DNA of 64,000 nt from Centroberyx gerrardi. Taxonomy: Eukaryota; Chordata; Actinopteri; Beryciformes; Berycidae. The DNA is taken from assembly GCF_048128805.1 (NCBI RefSeq), contig NC_135998.1:14224656-14288655 (forward strand), in the 5' to 3' direction. This document shows, piece by piece, positions 39,333 through 64,000 of the stretch. The position numbers and the translations under genes were made by a program. Within the stretch, counting starts at the first letter, position 1. Each line of letters begins with the position of its first letter. The notes beneath the pieces were generated by a model. It did not search any database, had not been told where the DNA came from, and saw only the letters and a list, made by a program, of their open reading frames with translations.

Positions 39333-39621
39333 TTCTCTTACCTGCAAAGTCTGCCAGGAAATCCAGCTCCGGAGCCAGGCTTGATGATGGCTCTTCGACT
39401 CCCCTGCTTTCTCCCTCCCTGTCTTGGTCCAGCTCCAGCCCATGTCCCAGTGCTGGCGGGAGGTCTGAATAGTCTCCCCAGTCCCTTACATTAGGGTCCA
39501 AGTGATCCTTGTACTGGCCTCGACCCTTCCCCGGCCAGGCTGCAAGCAAACTTGGGTAGCAGAAGCTCCACAGAGCAACTAACAACAGCAGGGACCAGTG
39601 GGAATTATACAAATGAGACAT
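32966..39621 (-). CDS. CCDC80-like secreted protein (12 coding exons)
   Basis: Coding exons, minus strand: 39342-39621, 39150-39238, 38758-38931, 38358-38509, 37783-38112, 37351-37591, 36716-36872, 36112-36248, 35549-35700, 34919-35022, 33779-33859, 32966-33300. All introns are GT-AG and phases agree; 2232 nt, 743 aa plus stop. A signal peptide (LLLLVALWSFCYPSLL within residues 1-30) is followed by an acidic segment. Three DUF4174-type domains follow: about 95-232 (KRLWVITAPS...CRLAERD), 416-555 (KRRLMVISTPS) and 573-710 (KRRLLLISAPSEDDY...GKDGDVKAWFPSPMWS). Domains 1 and 2 are joined by a very Lys-rich linker (about 232-415, with KGKGKKGKKGKGRGKK). The tail is acidic and Gly/His/Tyr-rich, ending HRTED. 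CCDC80 (DRO1/URB, about 950 aa in human) is an extracellular-matrix protein with three such domains. This one is shorter and is probably a fish paralogue (ccdc80l type), so no exact symbol is given. Function here is inferred from the family. Confidence 0.88.
34684..34779. repeat. (TG)n microsatellite
   Basis: Interrupted TG repeat in the intron between exons 34919-35022 and 33779-33859 of the ccdc80-like gene. Confidence 0.95.
35112..35313. repeat. Teleost interspersed repeat (GGGGGCTGGAG family)
   Basis: Begins CTGCTTAATCTTTTTTCAGG, then GGGGGCTGGAGCCGACACTG, ACACATTCATACCTATGGG, and ends GGCGACAGTGCTAATCACTG followed by CACCATGCCGCC. This word order matches a well-known fish repeat. A second, shorter copy is at 49165-49260. 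It lies in the intron between exons 35549-35700 and 34919-35022. Confidence 0.65.
36253..36279. repeat. (CA)n abutting an acceptor of the ccdc80-like gene
   Basis: On the minus strand a TG repeat ends in TTGCAG before exon 36112-36248, taking the place of the pyrimidine tract. Confidence 0.95.
39268..39332. repeat. (GATA)n microsatellite abutting a splice donor
   Basis: About sixteen tetramers. On the minus strand the intron starts GTAAGAGAAAT and then runs as (CTAT)n from about ten bases past the donor of the signal-peptide exon of the ccdc80-like gene. Confidence 0.95.
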
Positions 39622-40212
39622 CCTCTTTGAACCTGCGGCTGGGTTGACTGGTTGGTTTATTGATTAGCTGGATTTTGGTCAGCAATTTACAAATCCTCCT
39701 CTGGCAAAGCACATCTGTGTAGCGCTGTATCACCGCTGATAAACAGATCAGAAACCTGCTCTCGCAAGGTAGGTCACAGGCAGTGGTCTTGCATCTGCTG
39801 GGACCAGATGGATTCCATATAGTTCCAGAATCTGGAACCCACTGTAGAACACAAGCTGAAGATTTAAGTTCTAGAACTTCACTCGCTGAACTCCCAGCTG
39901 AGAAGTCTCCATGCCTTAAATCCAAAAACCTATAGAAAAGCTGGAGCCCAGTCTATATCCTTAAGAAGACAGGTGGAGCGAATCTGGAATGAATCCCACA
40001 GGGAAAGGAGGGCAACGGCATACAGATGAGACTGCGGTGGTGTCGGCCCCTCTCTCTAGCAGAGAGAGACTGACTGGGGAGAGAGAGAGTTTGTGTGTAT
40101 GGTCCACTCTTTACACACAGACACACACTCCTGGTTCACATTATACCCCGGCCTCGTTAACAGGAAACTCCTGGAATTTTCCTTAACTTCAAAGCACTTT
40201 CATGCTGAAGAA

Positions 40213-40252
40213 TCTCTCTCTCTCTCTTGCTCTCTCTCTCTCTGTCTCTCTT

Positions 40253-40291
<39 letters not shown>

Positions 40292-40325
40292 TTCTTTCTT
40301 TCTCTCTCTCTCTCTCTCTCTCTCG
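40213..40325. repeat. (TC)n polypyrimidine tract
   Basis: More than 100 bases of TC with TTTC and TTGC interruptions, about 600 bases upstream of the ccdc80-like start codon. It could adopt triplex structure. Arg/Glu- and Leu/Ser-rich open frames across it are artefacts. Confidence 0.95.
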
Positions 40326-40714
40326 CTCAGTGTGGTGCTGCTTTGTCCCACAGCTGGCCCTTGTGGTGTCCATTTTTAATATGAAAACAAGCACTCACAT
40401 AAACACACACACACACTGCATGTGCACAGTTCGCACATGCAAATCAATGCACATAAACACATATATTAACTTAAAAACCCATGCACAATGCACATGTACG
40501 CACCCATGCCACATTTGCACAGTTCACACATGGACACCAAAGTGCGCACGCTCACACACACACACACACACACACACAATGTATTTGCACATAAACACGC
40601 ATAAACACATTATACACATACGCTTTGAAACCCCTGCAAAATGCACATGAAACACAAGCAGGATGCAAACAAGTGTCTGCACACACATGCACAGATACAC
40701 TCACCTTTACATTA

Positions 40715-40925
40715 CATAACATTATAGGTTAGGGCAGCAGGGGGGGGGTGACGTGACCTGGGAGAACCCAGTGTGGACAAGCATCCACCCTGCTGTGTCT
40801 TTGATCAAGACACTGAATCCCTACCAGCTCCAAGGCTGCTGTTCCTGACCTCTGACCTCTGACCTGCAGGAAGGGCGCAAGTGAAAAGATAATTTCTCTA
40901 TGGGGATCAATAAAGTGTCACGTTA
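40715..40925 (+). repeat. Teleost interspersed repeat with GGGATCAATAAAGT tail
   Basis: Ends AATTTCTCTATGGGGATCAA, then TAAAGT, a familiar 3' end of fish retroelements. The 5' part carries TTGATCAAGACACTGAATCC. It includes three tandem TGACCT hexamers, described among the findings. Confidence 0.5.
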
Positions 40926-42820
40926 CTCACATTATTACACCAGGTGGCTCTGACCTGAGTGACATGAATCACAAACTACTGCTGCAGGTCACCTCACTCA
41001 TCCCCACTGATTCATACCCAAGCTAAGGGAAATAAAGATGCACAGGTGAGGGAGGGAGAAGAAACCACAGAGATAAAGGAAAATGAGAGGGGGAAGTATA
41101 GAGTAGAGAGGGAAGAGGAGAGGGAGGTAGAGAGAGAGATATATGATGGAAAGAAACTGTTCTACAACTCACTCACATATGGAAAGTGATAAGAAAGGGC
41201 TTAAAAAGTGAGTGAGGAGAGAAAGAGGGAGGAAAAGTGAAAGGTGAAGAGCAGCACAGCCTGAAGCCGTCTGTTCAGCAGGGGTTACAGCCTCTAAATG
41301 AAGGGGAACAACAGCAACCATAAACAACCTTGACAAGCTAACAAACATGACAGTGCAACAAGTTTACACCAGTTCAGATGTGAGTCGGTGTAAAGTTTGA
41401 TCCTCGATGTCTGCAGCAGGCAGACAAATTGCTAAATGTTCTTGCCACCTCCTCATAATCTCATATAAGGAGATTATTATAATGGATATATTATAACGGA
41501 TATATCAATGTATTTTTAGCACATAATTCCTCAGTAAAATCTATTATTTCTCTATTGGTAACCCTTTCATTATGAGCCCTATGAATTAAAGATGGAAGGT
41601 TTTTGTGGGAAGACAGTTTTGCAAAATACTTATTGTGAAAGAAAATTGAGAAATAATATAAGTAAATAATAAAAAGGAAAGGAAGTGTTTGTGACAGCAG
41701 GGAGCTTCAGTAATTCTAGCTGCTCCTTGCCAATAATCTCTGCATCAGTGTCCAAGATTTAGAGCTTTCTTGGATATATACCAAACACACATTACAAAAG
41801 TTATTGTAAAGGGAAACAAAAGTAATCATACAGAACAAAATGTATTTTATTATTACATTTCACTTCACTTGAATTCAATTCAATAACTCATTCAAAGATG
41901 AAAGTATCTCAGAATACAAAGTAGAACATAAAGTTGAAAACAAAGAACATAAATTTGAGAGCAGCATTTATCTAGAATCACATTACCAAGTGAGTTGTAA
42001 TAAAGTTCATATGAGAATGGGGCATGAACCATGATCCTATCTTCTACTCCTATTCTTTTTGAATGTGGGCCCAGATCCACAAGCCAAATGACATGACAGG
42101 ATAAAAAAAAAAAAAAAGGGTTTCCATTAGTCCAAGTGTTGGTGTTTGATGTCTATGTACAAAAGACACTGCCAACTTTCCAGCCGTAAAAAGTTTGATT
42201 AAGACTTGGATCAAAGGAAAACATGTTTCCAGGTTTCGTGTGAAGGCACACTGCTTCTAAGTTGGTAATAAATTCTGAGTTAGTATTTATTTAAGAACCA
42301 GGCACCTTGAAAATGATCAAAGTTGCATTTTGTTTGCATTGTGAAGCGTCAAACTGAAATACAATAAAGCTCTTAATAAATATATAAAGCTCAATTCACT
42401 ATCTTAACAACATGGAAAAGACAGATGGCCTGAAAGAGGAGGAAGTGAGTTTTGAGTGTGAAGGATGGATATGCAAATTATTAATAACTTATTAACTTAT
42501 AACACCTGCATCTACAGAACAGAACGATGAAACAGTGACACAGTGTTGTTCACTTTGAAATGAAAGGATGCTTTTAAAGGGGCATTACACTCCACTTGCC
42601 TTCTGACCTCTAAACTAGGTTAGTAAAATTTATAGTCTTAGTGTCACTGAGGACGAAGGAGAAATGGAAAGAGAAGGTAGGAAAGAGAAAATCAAAGAAG
42701 AGCAAAGCAAATCCAACGCAATTAGAAGAACTGTCTTTAGGGTAAAAAGCTGAAATGAGGTCCAGGCGTAACAACACATTCCTCTCTCAGAGCCTGATAA
42801 GGAGAACCAGATGAACCAGT

Positions 42821-42834
42821 AGAGAGAGAGAGAG

Positions 42835-42924
<90 letters not shown>
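42821..42924. repeat. Compound (AG)n(TG)n(AG)n microsatellite
   Basis: A symmetrical arrangement of AG, TG and AG runs in the divergent intergenic region. Confidence 0.95.
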
Positions 42925-44659
42925 CATAATACATGATTGACCTTGTATGGATATCCAACACAGGATGAGTGTCAGTGCTTGTTTTTCATTAACAAAGACC
43001 TGCAGTGGGAATAAAACCCACACACTGTGTGTAGAGTAGAGCCCCCCCAGTGTGTTTGCCTCAGGGATTTAACCACAGTCAGTGTTAACTATTAACTAAA
43101 AACACAAGCGTAATTTGTACCTCAGTTGCACCAAAGTTGTAAAAACATCAGGATTGGAGGAACTAGGCTACTTGCATGTGCCATCATAGACCGCTTGTTA
43201 AGAACCAGGTACCTTGAAAATTATCAATATTGCATTTTGGTTGGATTGTGAAGTGTCAAATTCAAAATCTCTTATCAGCATGATTTGATAATTGAATACA
43301 ATAAGGATCTTTATCCTGGCAAACACAGCGAGATCTGAACTCCAGCTAAGTGGGGTTATGGTGGTGGGGAGGTGGGGATAGACTTGACTTCAATAACCGC
43401 ACATCACCCATCATATCAGATATCATTGGTAATTTGGCTGATAAACATAATAGGCTATCCAACGTCCAGAAACATGCTACATACCTGCAGGTACCCTAAA
43501 ACCCTAAAACCTCAGCTATAACGCTCTTTTAATTGTGCTAAATCATAAATGCGTTATCAATATTTTACATTTTCACCAGCAGACAAACAAAAAAGTCATA
43601 ACTGGAGTGTAAAGGAGCATGCATGTAAAACGGTAAAAAAGCGCCCCTTAGTGGAGATGTATGAATTCTACACCAGTGAACAAATTCTGAACAGATGACA
43701 CTGCAAAACAGTGTACTACTTTCTTTTAATATTCTTTTTCACCATTATTTTTATTTTCAGCAAATAAAGTTCACAGAGCAAACAAGGCATTTCACATCTG
43801 CTTCTTCATGTTTGCTCTTTTTGGCTCTTTTTTTTTCAAGCACTTTTTGAGGTCTTTGTTTCAATGACCACACGTCACCCATCATATCAGATTTCACTGG
43901 TAGTTTGGCTGATAGGTGTGCATAGGCTATCCGATGTATAAAATGTGCTATATACTGTACTTGCAGGTACCCTAAAAACTTAAAACTTCAACTACAATCC
44001 TCCTTTAATCAAACTCTGGCATTTCTGAGAGTTTCAGCAGGATATAAAATGGTGAAAGGCCCCTTAGTGGAAATATATACTATAGAATGAATTTACAAGC
44101 AGACTACCCTGCAAAGTATTGTCTACATAATAATATTTTCTTACATACAATACATTTAATATTTTATGAGTGATTCAAATTAGGTCAGCCATACATTATA
44201 AATTATGAACACAAATGTTATCATTCATTCATAATATGCAGAAGAAGTATGAATAAGTGATTTATGACTTTATGGCTTGTAAATGACAGCACATCAACAA
44301 TACTGGATATTCTATGATGCATCAAATATGATCCAACAGTAATCCATGACCGTCTTCTTCATTTCTGGGTCAAAAGAAAGTTTGCCTCTGGTTCTGAGCT
44401 CAATTATAAAATCAGGACTGTCTTCAAAGTTCAGCTGTGTTACAGTAATTACTCTGGCTCAGTCTTCACAACCAAATTCCAATGTGCAAAACTTTTAACA
44501 CAAAGTGCTACATTTCTAATTGTGGGCTCACAATTGCACAGATCATGCAAAAAAGAGGTGGAAAATAAATGGTGGAAAATAATTATTATTACAGAATCAG
44601 AACCCTGGATACATACATTTTTGAATTCAGTTGCTGTATTTTAAGGCCAAAACATGTAA

Positions 44660-44697
44660 TATATCATATCATATCATATCATATCATATCATATCAT
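44660..44697. repeat. Pentamer repeat (ATATC)n
   Basis: Seven to eight ATATC units between duplication blocks gamma-1 and beta-3. Confidence 0.95.
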
Positions 44698-45439
44698 GTA
44701 TTTCCAGTGTCCAACACCTTTTCTCTAGATGTAATCAAATATTTTTGGAACATTTTTTACATATCTGAAACATATTTGAAAACATACTCTGAAGTATAGG
44801 CCTAAGTGAAATGTATTTTTGCATTATGGGATGTAAGTTTTTGTCTAAAAGGAAATTATTCAGGAATGAAGCAAATAATGCTTATTTGCTTATTGACACC
44901 CAGTGAAAAACAGAGTTAAAGGGTCGTGAAACTCAACCAACAAATAAACAACTTGACTTGAATTGATGGAGACTTTCAATTCAAATAAGAGAGAAAAAAA
45001 AAATCACAATTGCAGTGTTTTTTAGTCTGTATTTTTCCCCACAGCAGCGCATAGCTGGATATAAAATGATACAAAAGCGCCCCTTAGTGGAAGTTTGTGG
45101 AATAAAATGTCCAATATGATACACTTATAAACAAATGCCACTGCACACATATTGTACTAAGTATAGTGCTTCATTGTCAGTTTCTTTACTTATATATGCA
45201 GTTATTTATTTATCTATAGCACCCAAGTTTTTAATGCAACATTGTGCATACTACGTCTGGCAACTTATAAGTGGGCGTAAAATATAAATTATGAACATAC
45301 ATATTTTTGTTATCATCAATTCATAATATGCTAAAGTAATTATTACTGAGGCATAAATAAGTTATTTATATGACTTTTGCCTCGGCTCGTAAATGACAGC
45401 ACATCAACAACATCGGATATCCTATGATGCATCTCATAT

Positions 45440-45860
45440 GATCCAATAATATTCCTGCCGGCCGCTTCCCTTGATATCTTCCGGGTCGACAGAAAGTTCG
45501 CCTGTGGTGCACAGCACACAGAATCAGGACTGTCTGCAAAGGTCAGTTGTGTTATCTGGCGCCAGGCTCTCTTTTCTCACTTTTAACCATGCATTAATTT
45601 GACCTCACGTTTCTGTGCATATATAGGGAGTGTTTTGGGGTGTATCGGCTTCATGCATGCTGCCCTTTGTTGTTAGCTAGCGCGCTAGCTTGTGTTAGCT
45701 TTCCTCCGCTAGTTTTTTTGCAGTCAATGGAGACAAAAAAAGAGAAGTGGTCGGCTAACAGCTGCCAGTAGTACCCGCCTTATAAATCTCGTCCCAGCAG
45801 GGCAGCTGGTGCTGTCTGACTGACAAACACACGGCTTACCAAAAACACACGAGACTTAAA
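45440..45860 (+). promoter_or_regulatory. Candidate nnt promoter / first non-coding exon region
   Basis: A local rise in GC and CpG words (GCCGGCCGC, GGGTCGAC, GGCGCC) and GCTAGC/GTTAGC motifs, including the perfect 16-bp palindrome AGCTAGCGCGCTAGCT at 45675-45690. The nnt coding exon has an acceptor at 47308-47309, so a non-coding first exon must lie upstream, and this is the most promoter-like stretch. The actual start site and donor are not identified. Confidence 0.3.
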
Positions 45861-47371
45861 TTAGATTATTGGGTCTCTGAATGATGCCACTGGTTGGTGT
45901 GAAAGTGATCGAGTTTATTAGTCATATAAAATCCGTTAACGTTACCACTTCAGTCCTGTGCGTAATTTGGCACATTCAGGACAAACAAGCTCGTGCAGAT
46001 GCCGTGTGCAAGGTGCATCTGTTAAGAATTTTACGTGACTACACGGTTAGCAAATAATTAACATTATGCATCTGTGCGAACCAGCCTCAAGTTTCATAAT
46101 TTAAATTTTGGGACAGCCGCACTTCTTGGTGACGTGGTAGCTTCAGTTTTTTTTTTTTAAAGTAGGTCTGACATGAAATTAAAGTCATGGCCACAGCACG
46201 ACGAGGCAGACTATTTTTGTTTCTAGCTTCTCTTTGTCTCTTTCAACTCATTCTCATGCTAAATGCTTAACAGTCCAGCCCCGTTGTTTTTACTGAGCCA
46301 AATGTGATGTGGCTTTATGACATTCAAGTTGTCCCAGTAGGTCAACAAGGCTGCAATTTGCAGGACTCTACTAGTGGGCTAAGCGGGGCCCAATTGATTT
46401 TAAAAGCACTGTAGCCTACCTCAGTTTTCTTCACAATGGCATTTACATGACCTTTTTATTTTGCTACTGCAAGTCCATTTTTCTAGTGAGAAACAGCCTC
46501 AAATAAATAGTGGTTTTGATGTCATGTCACAAAAACTTAAGTCAACCTTCAAAAAAGAGGCTTTTATATGTGACACTGTGTTCAGTTTGTTTTTGACCTT
46601 TTTACTTTATGGCCTGTTACTCTGTGTTGTATACTAGTGTGTGCATGGCAGGCTTATTTGCCAGCCAGTCAATTCTAGTTTGAACCCCACAAGGCTAGCC
46701 TGATCCAGACTATACCAGAACCATTATCTCCCCTCAAACCAAACATAGCCCACAAGCTGTATGCCACCTCAGATAGTTATTCAGTGGGCTTTTTTATGGC
46801 CTTGGTTATCCATTATTTGTGGATGTTGATCTATGCTAACTATCAGGGATGTAATATAGTTATTTTTAATGACATTTTCAAAATTTCCAAAATGAATCTC
46901 ATGGTCTTGCATTGAACTGAATGAAAATAGGCCCAGGCCTGTGTGAGGCTGAGACAGAATCATAATGACAGCGATGTGTGTCATGTGCTTTGTGGGTCAG
47001 GCAGGTTAGCGGGAAGGTGTTGCCTCCATGGATGTGACCTGTTGCATAAATGTAGGTCATAAGTGTCTGCTTGTGCCTGCATTCAGCAAGGGTATAGGGA
47101 CACATTCCTGTGGAACTTGCAGTGTGCTTCTATATTTTTGCAATGTGATAGTGAGTGTGTGTGATCAGCTGGTGTGGTGTGTAGGTGTGGGAAAGCTGCA
47201 AAAGCTGGCATTGAAGTTCACCCTGTTATTCTCTGTCTTTCTCACCCTCTCACCCACCCCATCCTCCCTTTCTTCTCTCCCTCTCCCTCTCCACCCCCCC
47301 TCCATCCAGGAGGGGTGCTGTCTGTCTAGTTGAGCTCCTCCTGGTGTGTGAGTGTTGGGTGTGTGTGCACC

Positions 47372-63434
<16,063 letters not shown>

Positions 63435-63639
63435 GTTAGTTGTGCGTGCGTATGTGTGTGTTGTGGGGTGAGTGAGTTCAGCTTTTACTCGCGTTAAAAC
63501 CCTGAAGAGCAGAATGGAGCTTTCATTTCTTAATGCTTTCTGCCATTGTTGTTACGACTTTCTATGAAGTTTCACCTTGATAGCCTCAACGTAGCTCACC
63601 GCATTTTTTGGGCAAATGGTATATGCCCAAAAATCCCGA

Positions 63640-63777
63640 ACATTATTGAAAAGCCATTTTCAAGCAAACAGAGTGTACACACGGGTCACAGACAGGCACA
63701 GACTGATATGGTATAATATTTCTGATTTACTTATTGTTCATTTAATGGTAAAAAAAAGTTGCATATTGTAGCTTTAA
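63640..63777. mobile_element. Partial copy of the 8126-8592 MITE family
   Basis: Shares GAAAAGCCA, TGTACACAC-GGGTCACA and the end GTTGCATATTGTAGCTTTAA with the right third of the element at 8126-8592, in the same orientation. The left end was not found, so the copy is truncated or too diverged. It lies in the last nnt intron seen. Confidence 0.55.
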
Positions 63778-64000
63778 CAATGTGATGCATCACAGGACTC
63801 TAAGTGTTGTTTATATAGTCTGCAGCGTGTCTCATCATCATTTAGAGGAAAATGCTCTTAACACCAAACTATGCTTTGCTCAATTTGGTTTTCCCCCACT
63901 CAGTTAAGTGCAGAGATTTTAAATGCCAGTTCCTGGATGTGAAGCAGTTTCTCTGGTGTGCAATGTAATTATAGCATCTTTTCAACCAAAACGGACACAA

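Larger units (their letters stand above)
39622..42284. other. Upstream region of the ccdc80-like gene
   Basis: This is the left part of the divergent intergenic region. It contains the 5' UTR and promoter of the ccdc80-like gene (limits not visible), the TC tract, a CA/CATG-rich stretch (40390-40700), an interspersed repeat (40715-40925) and otherwise unrecognised AT-rich DNA. Confidence 0.5.
42285..45575. repeat. Nested diverged tandem duplications upstream of nnt
   Basis: Three sets of related blocks. Block alpha (AGAACCAGG-ACCTTGAAAAT) is at 42290-42375 and 43199-43310. Block beta (CACCCATCATATCAGAT; GCAGGTACCCTAAAA; GCCCCTTAGTGGA) is at about 43385-43690 and 43855-44110, with its last part again at 45050-45150. 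Block gamma (AAATTATGAACA; AAATGACAGCACATCAACAA; ATCAGGACTGTC) is at 44185-44465 and 45275-45575. Copies are diverged with indels, so the events are old. No coding sequence is seen within them. Confidence 0.75.

Noticed and set aside
40157..40394. Arg/Glu-rich and Leu/Ser-rich frames
   Set aside because: Translation of the TC polypyrimidine tract in each frame.

Overview
This is a piece of a vertebrate nuclear genome, most likely a teleost fish. Four intron-containing genes can be rebuilt exon by exon with consensus splice sites and unbroken reading frames. The DNA between them carries many dinucleotide repeats, a teleost-style LINE tail ending in an AATAAAGTTTATTAT-type motif, several small inverted-repeat DNA transposons, and GCTAGC/GTTAGC-rich stretches near gene starts. 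No bacterial operon, CRISPR array or viral gene is present. I cannot name the species.

Layout. 1-2.6 kb: no gene seen. 2.67-6.27 kb (minus): complete four-exon gene for mitochondrial ATP synthase subunit e (atp5me, 71 aa). 6.3-10.0 kb: intergenic, with a decayed LINE RNase H fragment and a MITE. 10.03-28.92 kb (minus): complete 18-coding-exon gene for the immune-cell adaptor FYB1/ADAP (769 aa), with a 1.14 kb inverted-repeat element in one intron. 29-32.8 kb: intergenic simple repeats and repeat tails. 32.97-39.62 kb (minus): complete 12-exon gene for a secreted CCDC80-like protein (743 aa, three DUF4174-type domains). 39.6-47.3 kb: divergent intergenic region with nested, diverged tandem duplications. 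47.37 kb to beyond the right edge (plus): first ten coding exons (about 536 aa) of nicotinamide nucleotide transhydrogenase (nnt).

How the genes relate. atp5me and nnt both act in the inner mitochondrial membrane: one is an accessory subunit of the proton-driven ATP synthase, the other uses the proton gradient to make NADPH. They are not adjacent and there is no sign of co-regulation beyond similar GCTAAC/GTTAGC-rich stretches near their starts. FYB1 couples T-cell and myeloid receptor signalling to integrins. The CCDC80-like protein is predicted to be extracellular. FYB1 and NNT both lie on the short arm of human chromosome 5, so this looks like an ordinary conserved neighbourhood and not a functional cluster.

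The most unusual structure is in the second coding intron of nnt (52627-53760). It holds about ten degenerate copies of the 3' end of the preceding exon together with its splice-donor region, one of which still keeps an open frame and a plausible donor. Other notable points are two different hAT-type MITEs that share one 8-bp target site in series (56430-56804), a 1.14 kb inverted-repeat element carrying several copies of a GCCAAAAGGGCGTA-like motif, and microsatellites that directly abut splice sites in three of the four genes.
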